Assembly (NCBI GenBank): GCA_033725935.1
Contig: MU867068.1
Coordinates: 745,681-809,680 of the forward strand
Length of the DNA stretch: 64,000 nucleotides
Direction of reading: 5' to 3'
DNA from: Cladorrhinum sp. PSN259
Lineage: Eukaryota > Ascomycota > Sordariomycetes > Sordariales > Podosporaceae
The notes under the pieces are model-generated. The model worked only from the letters and a program-made list of their open reading frames with translations. It had not been told where the DNA came from and ran no database searches. Numbering within the stretch: the stretch's first letter is position 1; every line of letters starts with the position of its first letter. Of this stretch, positions 55,551 to 64,000 are shown one piece after another. A program made the translations under genes and the position numbers.

Positions 55551-57986
55551 ATGTCATACCACGCTATCACCGGTATCCAGGATGGCCTGGCCAAAGACAA
55601 GACCAATATTCTTCGTCAGGTCCCCTTACGCATGGAACTGGACGAATGGTGCAACTCGACCGATGTGGTGCACAAGAACCAGCGCGCCCTCTTCTTCCAG
55701 GCCTTCAACAACTTCTGCCGGATGGACCCTACGGAGAAACTCTCTTATTTTCAGATTGCTGGTTTGTTCATGGTTTCGTTTTAGGAAAGAATAAAATAGT
55801 TTTTAATCACTGATATCTTCCCAGGCATCCACGGGCAGCCCTTTGTCCCCTGGGACGAAGATGATAAGGCCAAGGTGGAAAACAAGAATAGCGGATACTG
55901 CACTCACAACAGTGTCCTCTTCACCTCCTGGCACAGGCCTTACATGCTTCTCCTCGAGGTATGTGCAATGAGTGGGCCACCCAGCCCGAATTTTGCCCTC
56001 GCTGACCCTTTTTTAGCAAGTCCTTTACAATCTGATGGAGAAGGTTGCCGAGACCTTCCCAGCGGAGGAGCAACCTGCCTTGCTTGCGGCGCTGCAGTCC
56101 TGGCGGTTTCCTTACTGGGACTGGGCTGCTAAGAAGCATGACCCGAAGGAGCCTTTGAAGCCGGACAACTATGACGTCCCTATTGTTCTTCCCTATCAGG
56201 GCGTCGAGATCAAGGTGCCCCCCTCGTTCAAAGCCAAGGCAAAAGAGCCGTCCTTCACAGAGGACCAGATCTGGTCAGACCCTGCTTTGCCGGAGCCTGG
56301 TGAACATCGACAGCCGGTCGCCAACCCGTTTTATCAGTTTAAAATGCCCGACGGCTACGAGAACATGGGAGACCCCAAGCTTGGGAACTTGAAAATCGTC
56401 GGCTCCACCTTCAAAGATAAGAAAGGAGTTGAATATTACTTCCCGGTAAGTACCTGCATTTGCAGCATTTCAGTTTCATAAGTATCTAGTCTTCCGCTGA
56501 CGATTCTGCTATCTTATAGTTGAACGTCTGTAAAGCCACAACCCGATACGCCGAGTTGGGACCGGATAACGATTTCGACCAGCGATGGATTGATGGCAAG
56601 CAGGAGAACGTGGCCGTCAGAAATGCTCTTCGAAGCCTTAACTACAAAGTTGACGGCAAGGAGATTCCCGGGAGCTTGCGCGCCAGCCCATCAGATGCCT
56701 TTTACCGAGTCGTCACGATCCCAAAATTCGAGGACTTTGCAACGAAGCGTCTCCCGAGGAAGGGGCCCGACGACGACCCCAATACTAAGGGGGATGTCTA
56801 TGCTTCGGCCGAGAATTTGCACGACTGGGTTCACGGCGTGTGCGGCGGAGCAGCGGTTAATGGCAAGATTCTGGAAGGGGGCAAGACTCTCTCTATCCGA
56901 GGGCACATGTCCTGGGTTCCCGCTGCGGCTTTCGATCCCATTTTCTGGATCCACCATTGCAACGTGGATCGCATGGTGGCCATCTGGGAGGTCTTGCACC
57001 GCGGCGACGCCGGCAACTGGTTTGATGGGAGCGACATTCGCGACAGAGACTCGGGTAACTGGGCCATTAAGAAGAACTGGCCCGACACGCCCTTTGACCC
57101 TCTCAGGCCTTTTCACAAGGAAGACGGCACCTATTGGACATCCAACGATGTCAGGGAGACGGCTCCTCTCGGATACACATACCCGGAGCTCGAAAAATGG
57201 AAGTACGTGGACGGCCAGGGAAAGTATGACGCCGCGGCCCACAAGGCAGCACTTCACGCATACCTCCACAAGGTTCACAACGTGTCCGCCAATGCTGCGT
57301 TCCTAGCCAGACAAACGGCGGATCCTGGAGAGGAAGGCAAGCCTAGTCTCCTTCAGCTGCAACCGATAACAACCAATCCCATGCCTGAAGAGGATATCCT
57401 TGGCTTCAACGACTACGTCGTCGACGTAATTTACAACCGATTTGCCCTCGGAGGCCTCCCTTACACCATCCACATCTTCGTAGGCAAGGTGCCCGACCAG
57501 TTACCCTACACCTTCGACGACCCGGAGGGCTCGCTCATAGGCCAGGTATACACTTTCTCCTCGCCGGCCGACCAGCTGGGCACAGACGCTGAGGTGGGCT
57601 GCATTAACTGCCGGAGCCAGGAGTCTGCCGAGGTTCTGTCGTCGGGCACCGTCGTGTTGACTAATGCCCTCATCACCCGTTGGAAAAACCAGCTGAAGCA
57701 TACGCCCCGTCACACAATGCCTGATTCGGCACTGGATGTGCTGGCTAGCATGGAGCCCAAGGACGTGATTCCCTTCCTCAAGACCAATCTCCGCTGGCGC
57801 GTGACATCCGTAAATGGCGTTGTGCCGCGCGAGGAGCTGAATGAGCTGCGCGTGTCGGTCGCGGCGGGCAAGGCCGATCACTACGCCGACCGGACGAAGC
57901 CGTCTAGGTTTTATGATTATCGGGGGGCGTACGAGGTCACCGAAGGCCGTCCACAGGGTGCTTGCCCTGAGGACGATCTTTACTAA
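55551..57986 (+). CDS. Tyrosinase (type-3 copper monophenol oxidase)
   Basis: Four exons: 55551-55761, 55825-55958, 56017-56445 and 56520-57986, 746 residues. All junctions keep frame (donors GTTTGT, GTATGT, GTAAGT). CuA site: GIHGQPF (His73), YCTHNSVLF with Cys96-Thr-His98, where a Cys-His thioether is expected, and SWHRPYMLLLEQ (His107). CuB site: NLHDWVHGVC (His359, His363) and DPIFWIHHCNVDRM (His403). The C-terminal ~230 residues match the latency lid domain and include CINCRSQ. No signal peptide is present, consistent with a cytosolic latent enzyme activated by removing the C-terminal part. It hydroxylates monophenols and oxidises diphenols to quinones, usually for melanin. Its neighbours are laccase and an ABCG transporter. 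Confidence 0.95.
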
Positions 57987-58272
57987 AACATCGTTTAGTC
58001 TCCATAGCTTTATATTCTTGGTTATTTCAATATACTCTTTTATCCAATTCTGTTCTTACAGTAACACATAGGTGTGATAACATTTTCCTACCCGATATTT
58101 CTTACTAGAATGAATAGTATATCTTTATTCTTGAACTGTATTTAAATTATAAAGTCAAGGGTCTTATTCGATATTAAGACCTGTTAATTCCAGCCGGTCC
58201 GCTCTACAAGTGTACTCTAATAATAATGTAATGCTCCCAGTATCCTACACTATACTTCTATTAATTACCTGC

Positions 58273-61200
58273 TTAGGCACTCTTCTCCTTCCGCTTAAAC
58301 AACCCCCCTAAATCCCACTTCTTCACCCTAAACACATAATAAACCCCAATCGCCATGGCAATATTAAAGACAATATAAGCCCACATGATGCCAAAGTTTC
58401 TCCACCTGTCAACCCAAAAGATGTCGACCCTCGCGAGGTACTGATCGGCCACACTGAAGCCGCAATACCGACACGCTTCCGTGTCAAGAGGGTTTTGCAA
58501 CACACCAGTCGACTGTCCGTCCAACGGCGCGAGGTAGTCGCCACAGTTCATTCCCTGCGGGGGATTAAACACCAGAGTCTCTGCGGCAGAACACTCAACG
58601 GGTCGCTCATGCAAGACCGTCGAGACGATACCGCTGATCCAATAAGTAAAAGGGCTGACGTAGTACATGAAGATCCAAAAACCGGGAAGGGAGATGCGTG
58701 TCTGAAGAACACCGGAGAAGACAGTGCACATCATCGTTAGAAGAATGACTATACCAGCGGCAGCTTGGGCGTCAGGAAGTGCCGCGATGGTCATGTGAGC
58801 GAAGGCGCTGGCGTAGATGAAGAGCTGGATGGTGAATAATAACACGAGGCCCTGGCGGGAGGAGGCCTGAACGCCGACTATAGGATAATAGAAGCAGGCG
58901 TAGGCGAGAATGCCGGTGAGGATCTGGTAGGGGATCTCGACGACGATGTTGGCGATGAGGAAGGCTTTCCAGGAGTAAGCTTTGCTCGGGCGTTCACGGA
59001 CTTCGTAGAGGGATCGTTGGGTGATGAAGAGGGGTTGGATCTGCTGAACAAGTGTGGTGAAGATGGTGGTGACCATGAAAACAGCAAAGACGATATTTCT
59101 CATGCCAGCTTGGGTACTGTCGGCATCGAAGAAAGTGAAGCCGATGAACAACCCAGACATGATACCCAAAGCCAGCTTCGCAAGGACGTAACCGGGCATG
59201 CGCCAATACTGTTGAAAGATGCGCTCGGTGACGGCCCAAACTTGAGCATGGAACGGCATGGCGAATTCAGAATGGCTTCCATCGCTGGTGGCATCCTGGC
59301 CCTCTTCTCCTTGACCATGAATCCGATCAATCTCAGCACGCACGTCCTTGCACTCCTGGCTCTCATTCCAAACCGAGTGCCAGTCCTGACCCTTGTCGTT
59401 GACACCTTCGGCAACAATCTCGAGCATGTACTCGGCTGGGTTCTCGTCATCACCGCAGCGTCTGGCACCGTTGGCATCAAAGTAGCTCAGAAGCTGTTGC
59501 GAGTTCTCGCCAATGTTTCCAAAGTAGACCGTTTTGCCACCCTTGGCCAAGAAGAGAAGGCGATCGAACTGCTGGAATAAGATGGCGTTGGGCTGATGGA
59601 TGGTACACAACACGGCTTGTCCGGCATCGGCCAACTTGCGAAGGAAGACACAGATTGCCCAGGCACTCTGGGAGTCCAAACCACTGGTGGGCTCGTCGAG
59701 GAACAACAAAAGCTTGGGCTTGGCAACCAGCTCAACCCCGATGGTCAAGAGTTTTCTCTGCTCAACATTGAGCCCCTCGCCGGGAATACCGACGACAGCA
59801 TTTGCATATTCCTCCATGCCCAGCATCTTGATGACCTCTTCAACGAACTTGAATTTTTCCTCCTTGCTGACCGTCTTGGGACGACGAAGCATGGCACTGA
59901 ACCGAAGACTTTCTCTCACCGTGGCGGTGTCGAGGTGGAGATCCTGCTGCTGGACATATCCGGTCTGTCTCTGAAAGTCGGCACCAAACGGTTTACCATT
60001 GACAAACATGTCACCAGTGACGACCCCAATGGTTGTGCGCTGTGCGAGCACATCCAGAAGCGTAGTCTTTCCTGCTCCAGAAGCCCCCATCAACGCAGTC
60101 AATGTTCCAGGCTTGACCCATCCAGATACATGATCCAAGAGACGACGCTTGCCCTCCTTGACGTCAATATCATAGACGACATCTTTCCAGGTGAATACGT
60201 CTTTCTGCGGTTCAATGACGCCTGCACCGGGACCTTGCTCGACACCATGGTTGGGCGCATCTGCAGTCTCTTCGTCGCCGTCCTTGCCAAAGTGAGCGGG
60301 AACGTGACCTCTCTGGAAGACCAAGGCCTCGGCAGTGCTGGTGACTGAAGAGTTGAGTTCCACGGCCGCAAGGTAAATCGCCATGAACCCAACCAAGAAG
60401 GCAATGAGAATGCCAAAATTGCGCCAGACATGGTCGTACGAGTATCCATAGGCAATCTCAATGTACCTGTCACCGTTGACGGTCCATCTGCCAGGGACCG
60501 CCCCAAGACTGGCACAGATCCAGTTATCGCCGATTGGCGGCGAGTAAGGGGGCATAATGTCTGAACAGGTGAATTCTCTTCCGTGGAACTCGTTGGCAAC
60601 CAGGATCTCGAATCCGTAGTAGATCGGGTTTATCCATCTGATCCAACTAAACCAGGGATGCATCTGCGGGACCGGAATGATATAGCCAGTGTAGATGACC
60701 AAAGCGAGGGCCAGAACACCTGCCAATGCCATGGCTTGAGAGACGGTCTTGGTGATTGCAGCGAGGGTGCGGAAGATGGCGCTCATGACAAAGGTCGCGA
60801 TGTAAGAGATTAAAAAGTAAATAAAGAACTGGTCTGGCGTGCGTCGAAGACCCGCGAGGAAGTAGACAATGAGGTTGAAGACAACAGCTGTGCAGAATTT
60901 GATGGGTATGTCTGCGACAATTCCAGCAGCTGCCTCGGTAGCAGGGTGATAAAAGGCGTAGGATGCGTGTTTCTCTACCATGGGGCGTTGGGCGTAAAGG
61001 GATTCAATCTCTGAGATGGCCGTCAGAGCATTGAGCAGGATGGCCATGAACAAGACGGAGCCTTTCCCTTCAAACCCGACTGTGGCATCTGGATTGCCGT
61101 AAAAGATGGAACCGATGATGAGAGCAAGGACGAGGTTGGCAAAAACCATTGAGAGAGGTGCAGCTATATCGTTCCAAAGACGTTGATACGCTCGTACCGT

Positions 61201-62703
61201 GTTTAACCTGATCTGCATCAAGATGGAGATGGTGTATGGGGATCCAGGACGGACGTGCTTTGACTGACGCTGATGCTTCTTCTCGCGCAGCTGATGAAGA
61301 CTCTGACTCTGGCGCTCACCTTCAAACTCGGCATTGTAGTTTGCAATGTCCTCTTGCAGAGCCTTGTATTCAGGGGAAGCCAGCCAGTACCGTTCAAAGT
61401 CCTCTGGGGTTCGAGGAACCTTTTGTTCCATGCCTGGACGAGGGATTCGTTCTTCGGGGTTCGTGATGGATGTGAGGAAGTCTCCAGTTGTTTGGCGAGG
61501 TGGGCAGTACCAGCCTTGTTGCTCGAAGAAGGCCTTGGCGGACTGAGCAGGCCCAAAGTAGATCTGTCGGCCATCGTACAGCACCGTGGCCTTGTCAAAG
61601 ACATCGTAGATGGCTTGACTGGCTTGGTACATGGTGACGGCATGAGCAACCTTGGCAATGTCGGAGGAGAGTCGAAGGGCTTGTGCAAATTTGAGAGCTG
61701 AAGCTGAATCAAGACCGCGGGTGCTGTTGTCCCAGGCATTGATGGGAGATCCGGCGACGATCATCTCGGCAATGCTTACACGTTTTCTCTCACCACCGGA
61801 GACACCACGGACGTAATCGTTACCAACCTTGGTATGATAGGTGTGGGATAGTCCGAAAACAGCCATGACGACGCGGGCAATGTACTGACAATACTCGGAG
61901 CGAGACATGTCGTCGAAACGGTTTGAAGGCGTGCGCATGGCAGCTGCGAACTCCAGGGTTTGTCCAACAGTAAGATGCGGGAAATGCTTGTCGACCTCCT
62001 GGTTGTAAATCACCTCGCCCTTGAACTCCTTCTTCATCTGCTCCGGTGATGCACCATTGTAGTGAATGACGGACTCCTTATCAACGGTGAGGCCATACAG
62101 CTCTCCGCAGATGGTCTTGAGAAAGGTGCTGCATCCTGATCCAGGTCGGCCGAGAACTGCCAAGAGCTCACCACTTCTGAGCAGACCGTTGAAGCCATGA
62201 AGAATGTGTTTTGGCTTCCGCTTTTCCTTGCTAAACAACTCTCCAATTCGAAGCGGCGATGAAAGAACCGAGTCCACCGTTTCTTGTAGTTGCAGAGCCG
62301 AGCCTGATCCAAACACATTGAGATTCCTCCAGCCCACGGCCAGCTGGGCAGATTTGTGCCCTTGTTCGTTGAGCTGAGAAACGAAGTGCCGAACCCATCT
62401 CGTTGCGTCAAAGTGATCGGATTCTGGATCTAGATTAGAGTCATCAGAGCCGACTACTTGTTGGTCTCCTCCTGTTGCGGTGGCGTGGGATCGGTGACGG
62501 GAGAGTACTGATGCAAGGCGGTGAAGTTCAGTTGCATCGTTCTGCTCCAGTTCCATCGAGGGTCGAACCCCTTTGCGGTGGTAGGGATCATGGTCTGCTA
62601 GGGTATCCACCCCATCGACAGAATCTCCTGAGGCCAAGGTGCTTGTATTGCCGCTTGATGGAGCAGCAAGCTGCCGCTGCTGCTGGTCGTCGTCTTTTGT
62701 CAT
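58273..62703 (-). CDS. PDR-type ABC transporter (full-size ABCG)
   Basis: 1476 residues, apparently without introns. The order is NBD-TMD-NBD-TMD, as in fungal PDR pumps. The first NBD shows the family's degenerate Walker A ([14 protein letters not shown], Cys in place of Lys, ~residue 190), [10 protein letters not shown] signature and [12 protein letters not shown]. The second has a canonical Walker A ([17 protein letters not shown], ~872), a degenerate signature ([12 protein letters not shown]) and [18 protein letters not shown]. The PDR motif [12 protein letters not shown] and two blocks of six membrane segments are clear. The polar N-terminus is Gln/Ser-rich. Such pumps export hydrophobic toxicants and metabolites across the plasma membrane. 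The start at 62703 fits homologues in length. Confidence 0.95.
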   Translation of the reverse strand: MTKDDDQQQRQLAAPSSGNTSTLASGDSVDGVDTLADHDPYHRKGVRPSMELEQNDATELHRLASVLSRHRSHATATGGDQQVVGSDDSNLDPESDHFDATRWVRHFVSQLNEQGHKSAQLAVGWRNLNVFGSGSALQLQETVDSVLSSPLRIGELFSKEKRKPKHILHGFNGLLRSGELLAVLGRPGSGCSTFLKTICGELYGLTVDKESVIHYNGASPEQMKKEFKGEVIYNQEVDKHFPHLTVGQTLEFAAAMRTPSNRFDDMSRSEYCQYIARVVMAVFGLSHTYHTKVGNDYVRGVSGGERKRVSIAEMIVAGSPINAWDNSTRGLDSASALKFAQALRLSSDIAKVAHAVTMYQASQAIYDVFDKATVLYDGRQIYFGPAQSAKAFFEQQGWYCPPRQTTGDFLTSITNPEERIPRPGMEQKVPRTPEDFERYWLASPEYKALQEDIANYNAEFEGERQSQSLHQLREKKHQRQSKHVRPGSPYTISILMQIRLNTVRAYQRLWNDIAAPLSMVFANLVLALIIGSIFYGNPDATVGFEGKGSVLFMAILLNALTAISEIESLYAQRPMVEKHASYAFYHPATEAAAGIVADIPIKFCTAVVFNLIVYFLAGLRRTPDQFFIYFLISYIATFVMSAIFRTLAAITKTVSQAMALAGVLALALVIYTGYIIPVPQMHPWFSWIRWINPIYYGFEILVANEFHGREFTCSDIMPPYSPPIGDNWICASLGAVPGRWTVNGDRYIEIAYGYSYDHVWRNFGILIAFLVGFMAIYLAAVELNSSVTSTAEALVFQRGHVPAHFGKDGDEETADAPNHGVEQGPGAGVIEPQKDVFTWKDVVYDIDVKEGKRRLLDHVSGWVKPGTLTALMGASGAGKTTLLDVLAQRTTIGVVTGDMFVNGKPFGADFQRQTGYVQQQDLHLDTATVRESLRFSAMLRRPKTVSKEEKFKFVEEVIKMLGMEEYANAVVGIPGEGLNVEQRKLLTIGVELVAKPKLLLFLDEPTSGLDSQSAWAICVFLRKLADAGQAVLCTIHQPNAILFQQFDRLLFLAKGGKTVYFGNIGENSQQLLSYFDANGARRCGDDENPAEYMLEIVAEGVNDKGQDWHSVWNESQECKDVRAEIDRIHGQGEEGQDATSDGSHSEFAMPFHAQVWAVTERIFQQYWRMPGYVLAKLALGIMSGLFIGFTFFDADSTQAGMRNIVFAVFMVTTIFTTLVQQIQPLFITQRSLYEVRERPSKAYSWKAFLIANIVVEIPYQILTGILAYACFYYPIVGVQASSRQGLVLLFTIQLFIYASAFAHMTIAALPDAQAAAGIVILLTMMCTVFSGVLQTRISLPGFWIFMYYVSPFTYWISGIVSTVLHERPVECSAAETLVFNPPQGMNCGDYLAPLDGQSTGVLQNPLDTEACRYCGFSVADQYLARVDIFWVDRWRNFGIMWAYIVFNIAMAIGVYYVFRVKKWDLGGLFKRKEKSA

Positions 62704-64000
62704 TGCGACGCGATGAGAAAGTCTCGGCTCATTAGAGGAAGTGTGCAGAAAGGAGAGAGAAAAGATCAGGTAAATATTTTTAACCTGATGCGCTGATGCC
62801 TTGGATAGTGGGGGCCATTATCGAGAAATGGCAAATGGTCCGTTGGTCCTGGGTTGTCGGCATCCTTCCGCTTAGAGCTGTCGCGCCATTGGTTTGCCTT
62901 TCTGTTTTCGGGATGATTCCGTCTCCACACGTTGACTGCATCATGCATGTCATCTCATCTCATATCATCGATCCTTGTTCATCTTTGCCGATAATTATGC
63001 TTCGACCTGGTGGACACATCGGCATCAAGCCGAGCGAAGGATGTCGCAGAATTCTTCATCTCCACTAGGACGCCCAATTGCCGACGGGCTGATGGTCAAA
63101 CCGAATTCCATCTCCATTTGTCCCGGGTCCGATCAATGGCGAAAATGATGAAGAAAACTCAAAGCATTGCCAAGAAAAACCATCAAAAGTGACACTGCAA
63201 CCAACGACGCATGTGAAAGTCCCACTTTTAATACCAATCGACCGATCTAAAGATAACATTGTTCATAAGCAGAACAACAACGACAAAGTCTTTGTTCTGC
63301 ATTCCTCTTCTTACTTAGCACCTTGAATTAGTCCACACACCGGAACGATACGGCATTGTCTATATTTTTGCTCAGATCCCACGGAATTGAGAGCACCAAC
63401 CGTTATTCTCTTCTCTCTTTGCTTGTTGATCCTGTGATATACCAATAAGAGAATGCACTAAGCTACGACGGATAGAGAAATAAGTCCAACCTCGAGCCAT
63501 GTCCCAGTCGGTAGTGAGGAGCATCACATTGGAAGCCATTGCTTAGGTACCATGCTAATGAGCAGAGCCATCCGAACTAATCTCTTGAGTATGCTAGCTA
63601 AGTTGTTCGAGAGCCACATGAGAACCCCTGGGACGCCAGGTATGGTAGAATCGCCAGCGATGAACACGCCAGCGTATACCATTTGAGGCTTTCTGCAGGT
63701 AATGCAGATGGCTAAGCCGTTCATGAATTTTATCATGCCCTTGTACAAGTACAGATATTGAAACTAATACTCCACACATATTTAAAAAAATTAAAAAAAT
63801 AAAAATAAAAACCCCCGGGGAGAAGACGGGGGGAGCGGGGTGTGTTTAGCAAGCGGCTACCACTGTTACCAAACTTGTTCCATGTCGATCTCTTAGGCTA
63901 TTTGTTTTCATGGATGCTAGGCTTCAAAATCTTGTGAGTGCAAGTGTCAGTAAGCATAGATCTCCTTAGTTCCCTATTTTTAGGGCATCGCCGCTTACCT
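62704..64000. other. Region upstream of the ABC transporter, no gene supported
   Basis: 1.3 kb containing the ABC transporter promoter at its left end. It also has an A/T tract at 63780-63815 followed by CCCCGGGG-rich sequence. No open frame of interest; a gene may begin beyond the window edge. Confidence 0.5.

Overview
This is nuclear DNA of a filamentous ascomycete (Pezizomycotina), most likely a sordariomycete, possibly of the Sordariales. Genes carry short introns (46-79 nt in the models I trust, with GTRNGT-like donors). Intergenic DNA is long and contains poly-A/T and CT tracts. The gene content is typical of this group: several HET-domain proteins, a HeLo/kinase-like protein, an AA13 starch LPMO, an asco-laccase ending in DSGI, a tyrosinase and a PDR-type ABC transporter. 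The species cannot be fixed from the sequence alone. All splice sites below were placed by eye from consensus and reading frame.

Layout. 1-630 is the 3' end of an MGS1/WRNIP1-type AAA+ ATPase gene. 4.0-10.1 kb holds three tandem, diverged paralogues of a fungal zinc-finger-like family, separated by long non-coding stretches. 11.4-15.5 kb holds a secreted Cys-rich membrane-anchored protein, a small secreted protein, and a Dal5-like MFS permease on the minus strand. 16.1-33.7 kb looks like a self/non-self recognition island. It contains a kinase-ankyrin-like protein (minus) head-to-head with a HeLo-like plus pseudokinase protein (plus), a small membrane protein, and three HET-domain genes, two of them head-to-head. 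33.7-38.9 kb is gene-poor, with a CAG/CTG (polyQ) tract and coding-like scraps.

38.9-50.4 kb is rich in secreted and metabolic genes: AA13-CBM20 starch LPMO, GH5_7 mannanase, a 62-aa Cys-rich secreted peptide, a divergent mitochondrial sulfide-oxidation pair (persulfide-dioxygenase-like MBL protein and sulfide:quinone oxidoreductase), a secreted dipeptidyl peptidase IV, and another small secreted protein with a Kex2 site. 51.0-62.7 kb holds a laccase (minus), a tyrosinase (plus) and a full-size ABCG/PDR transporter (minus). The last 1.3 kb shows no supported gene.

Working together. The clearest functional pair is SQR plus the persulfide-dioxygenase-like protein, which would act in sequence on H2S in mitochondria. 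The LPMO and mannanase, with DPP IV, belong to the saprotrophic secretome. The most intriguing arrangement is the kinase-ankyrin / HeLo-pseudokinase divergent pair. Its domain logic resembles the RIPK-MLKL necroptosis module and it sits beside three HET genes. That it is a functional signalling pair is inference.
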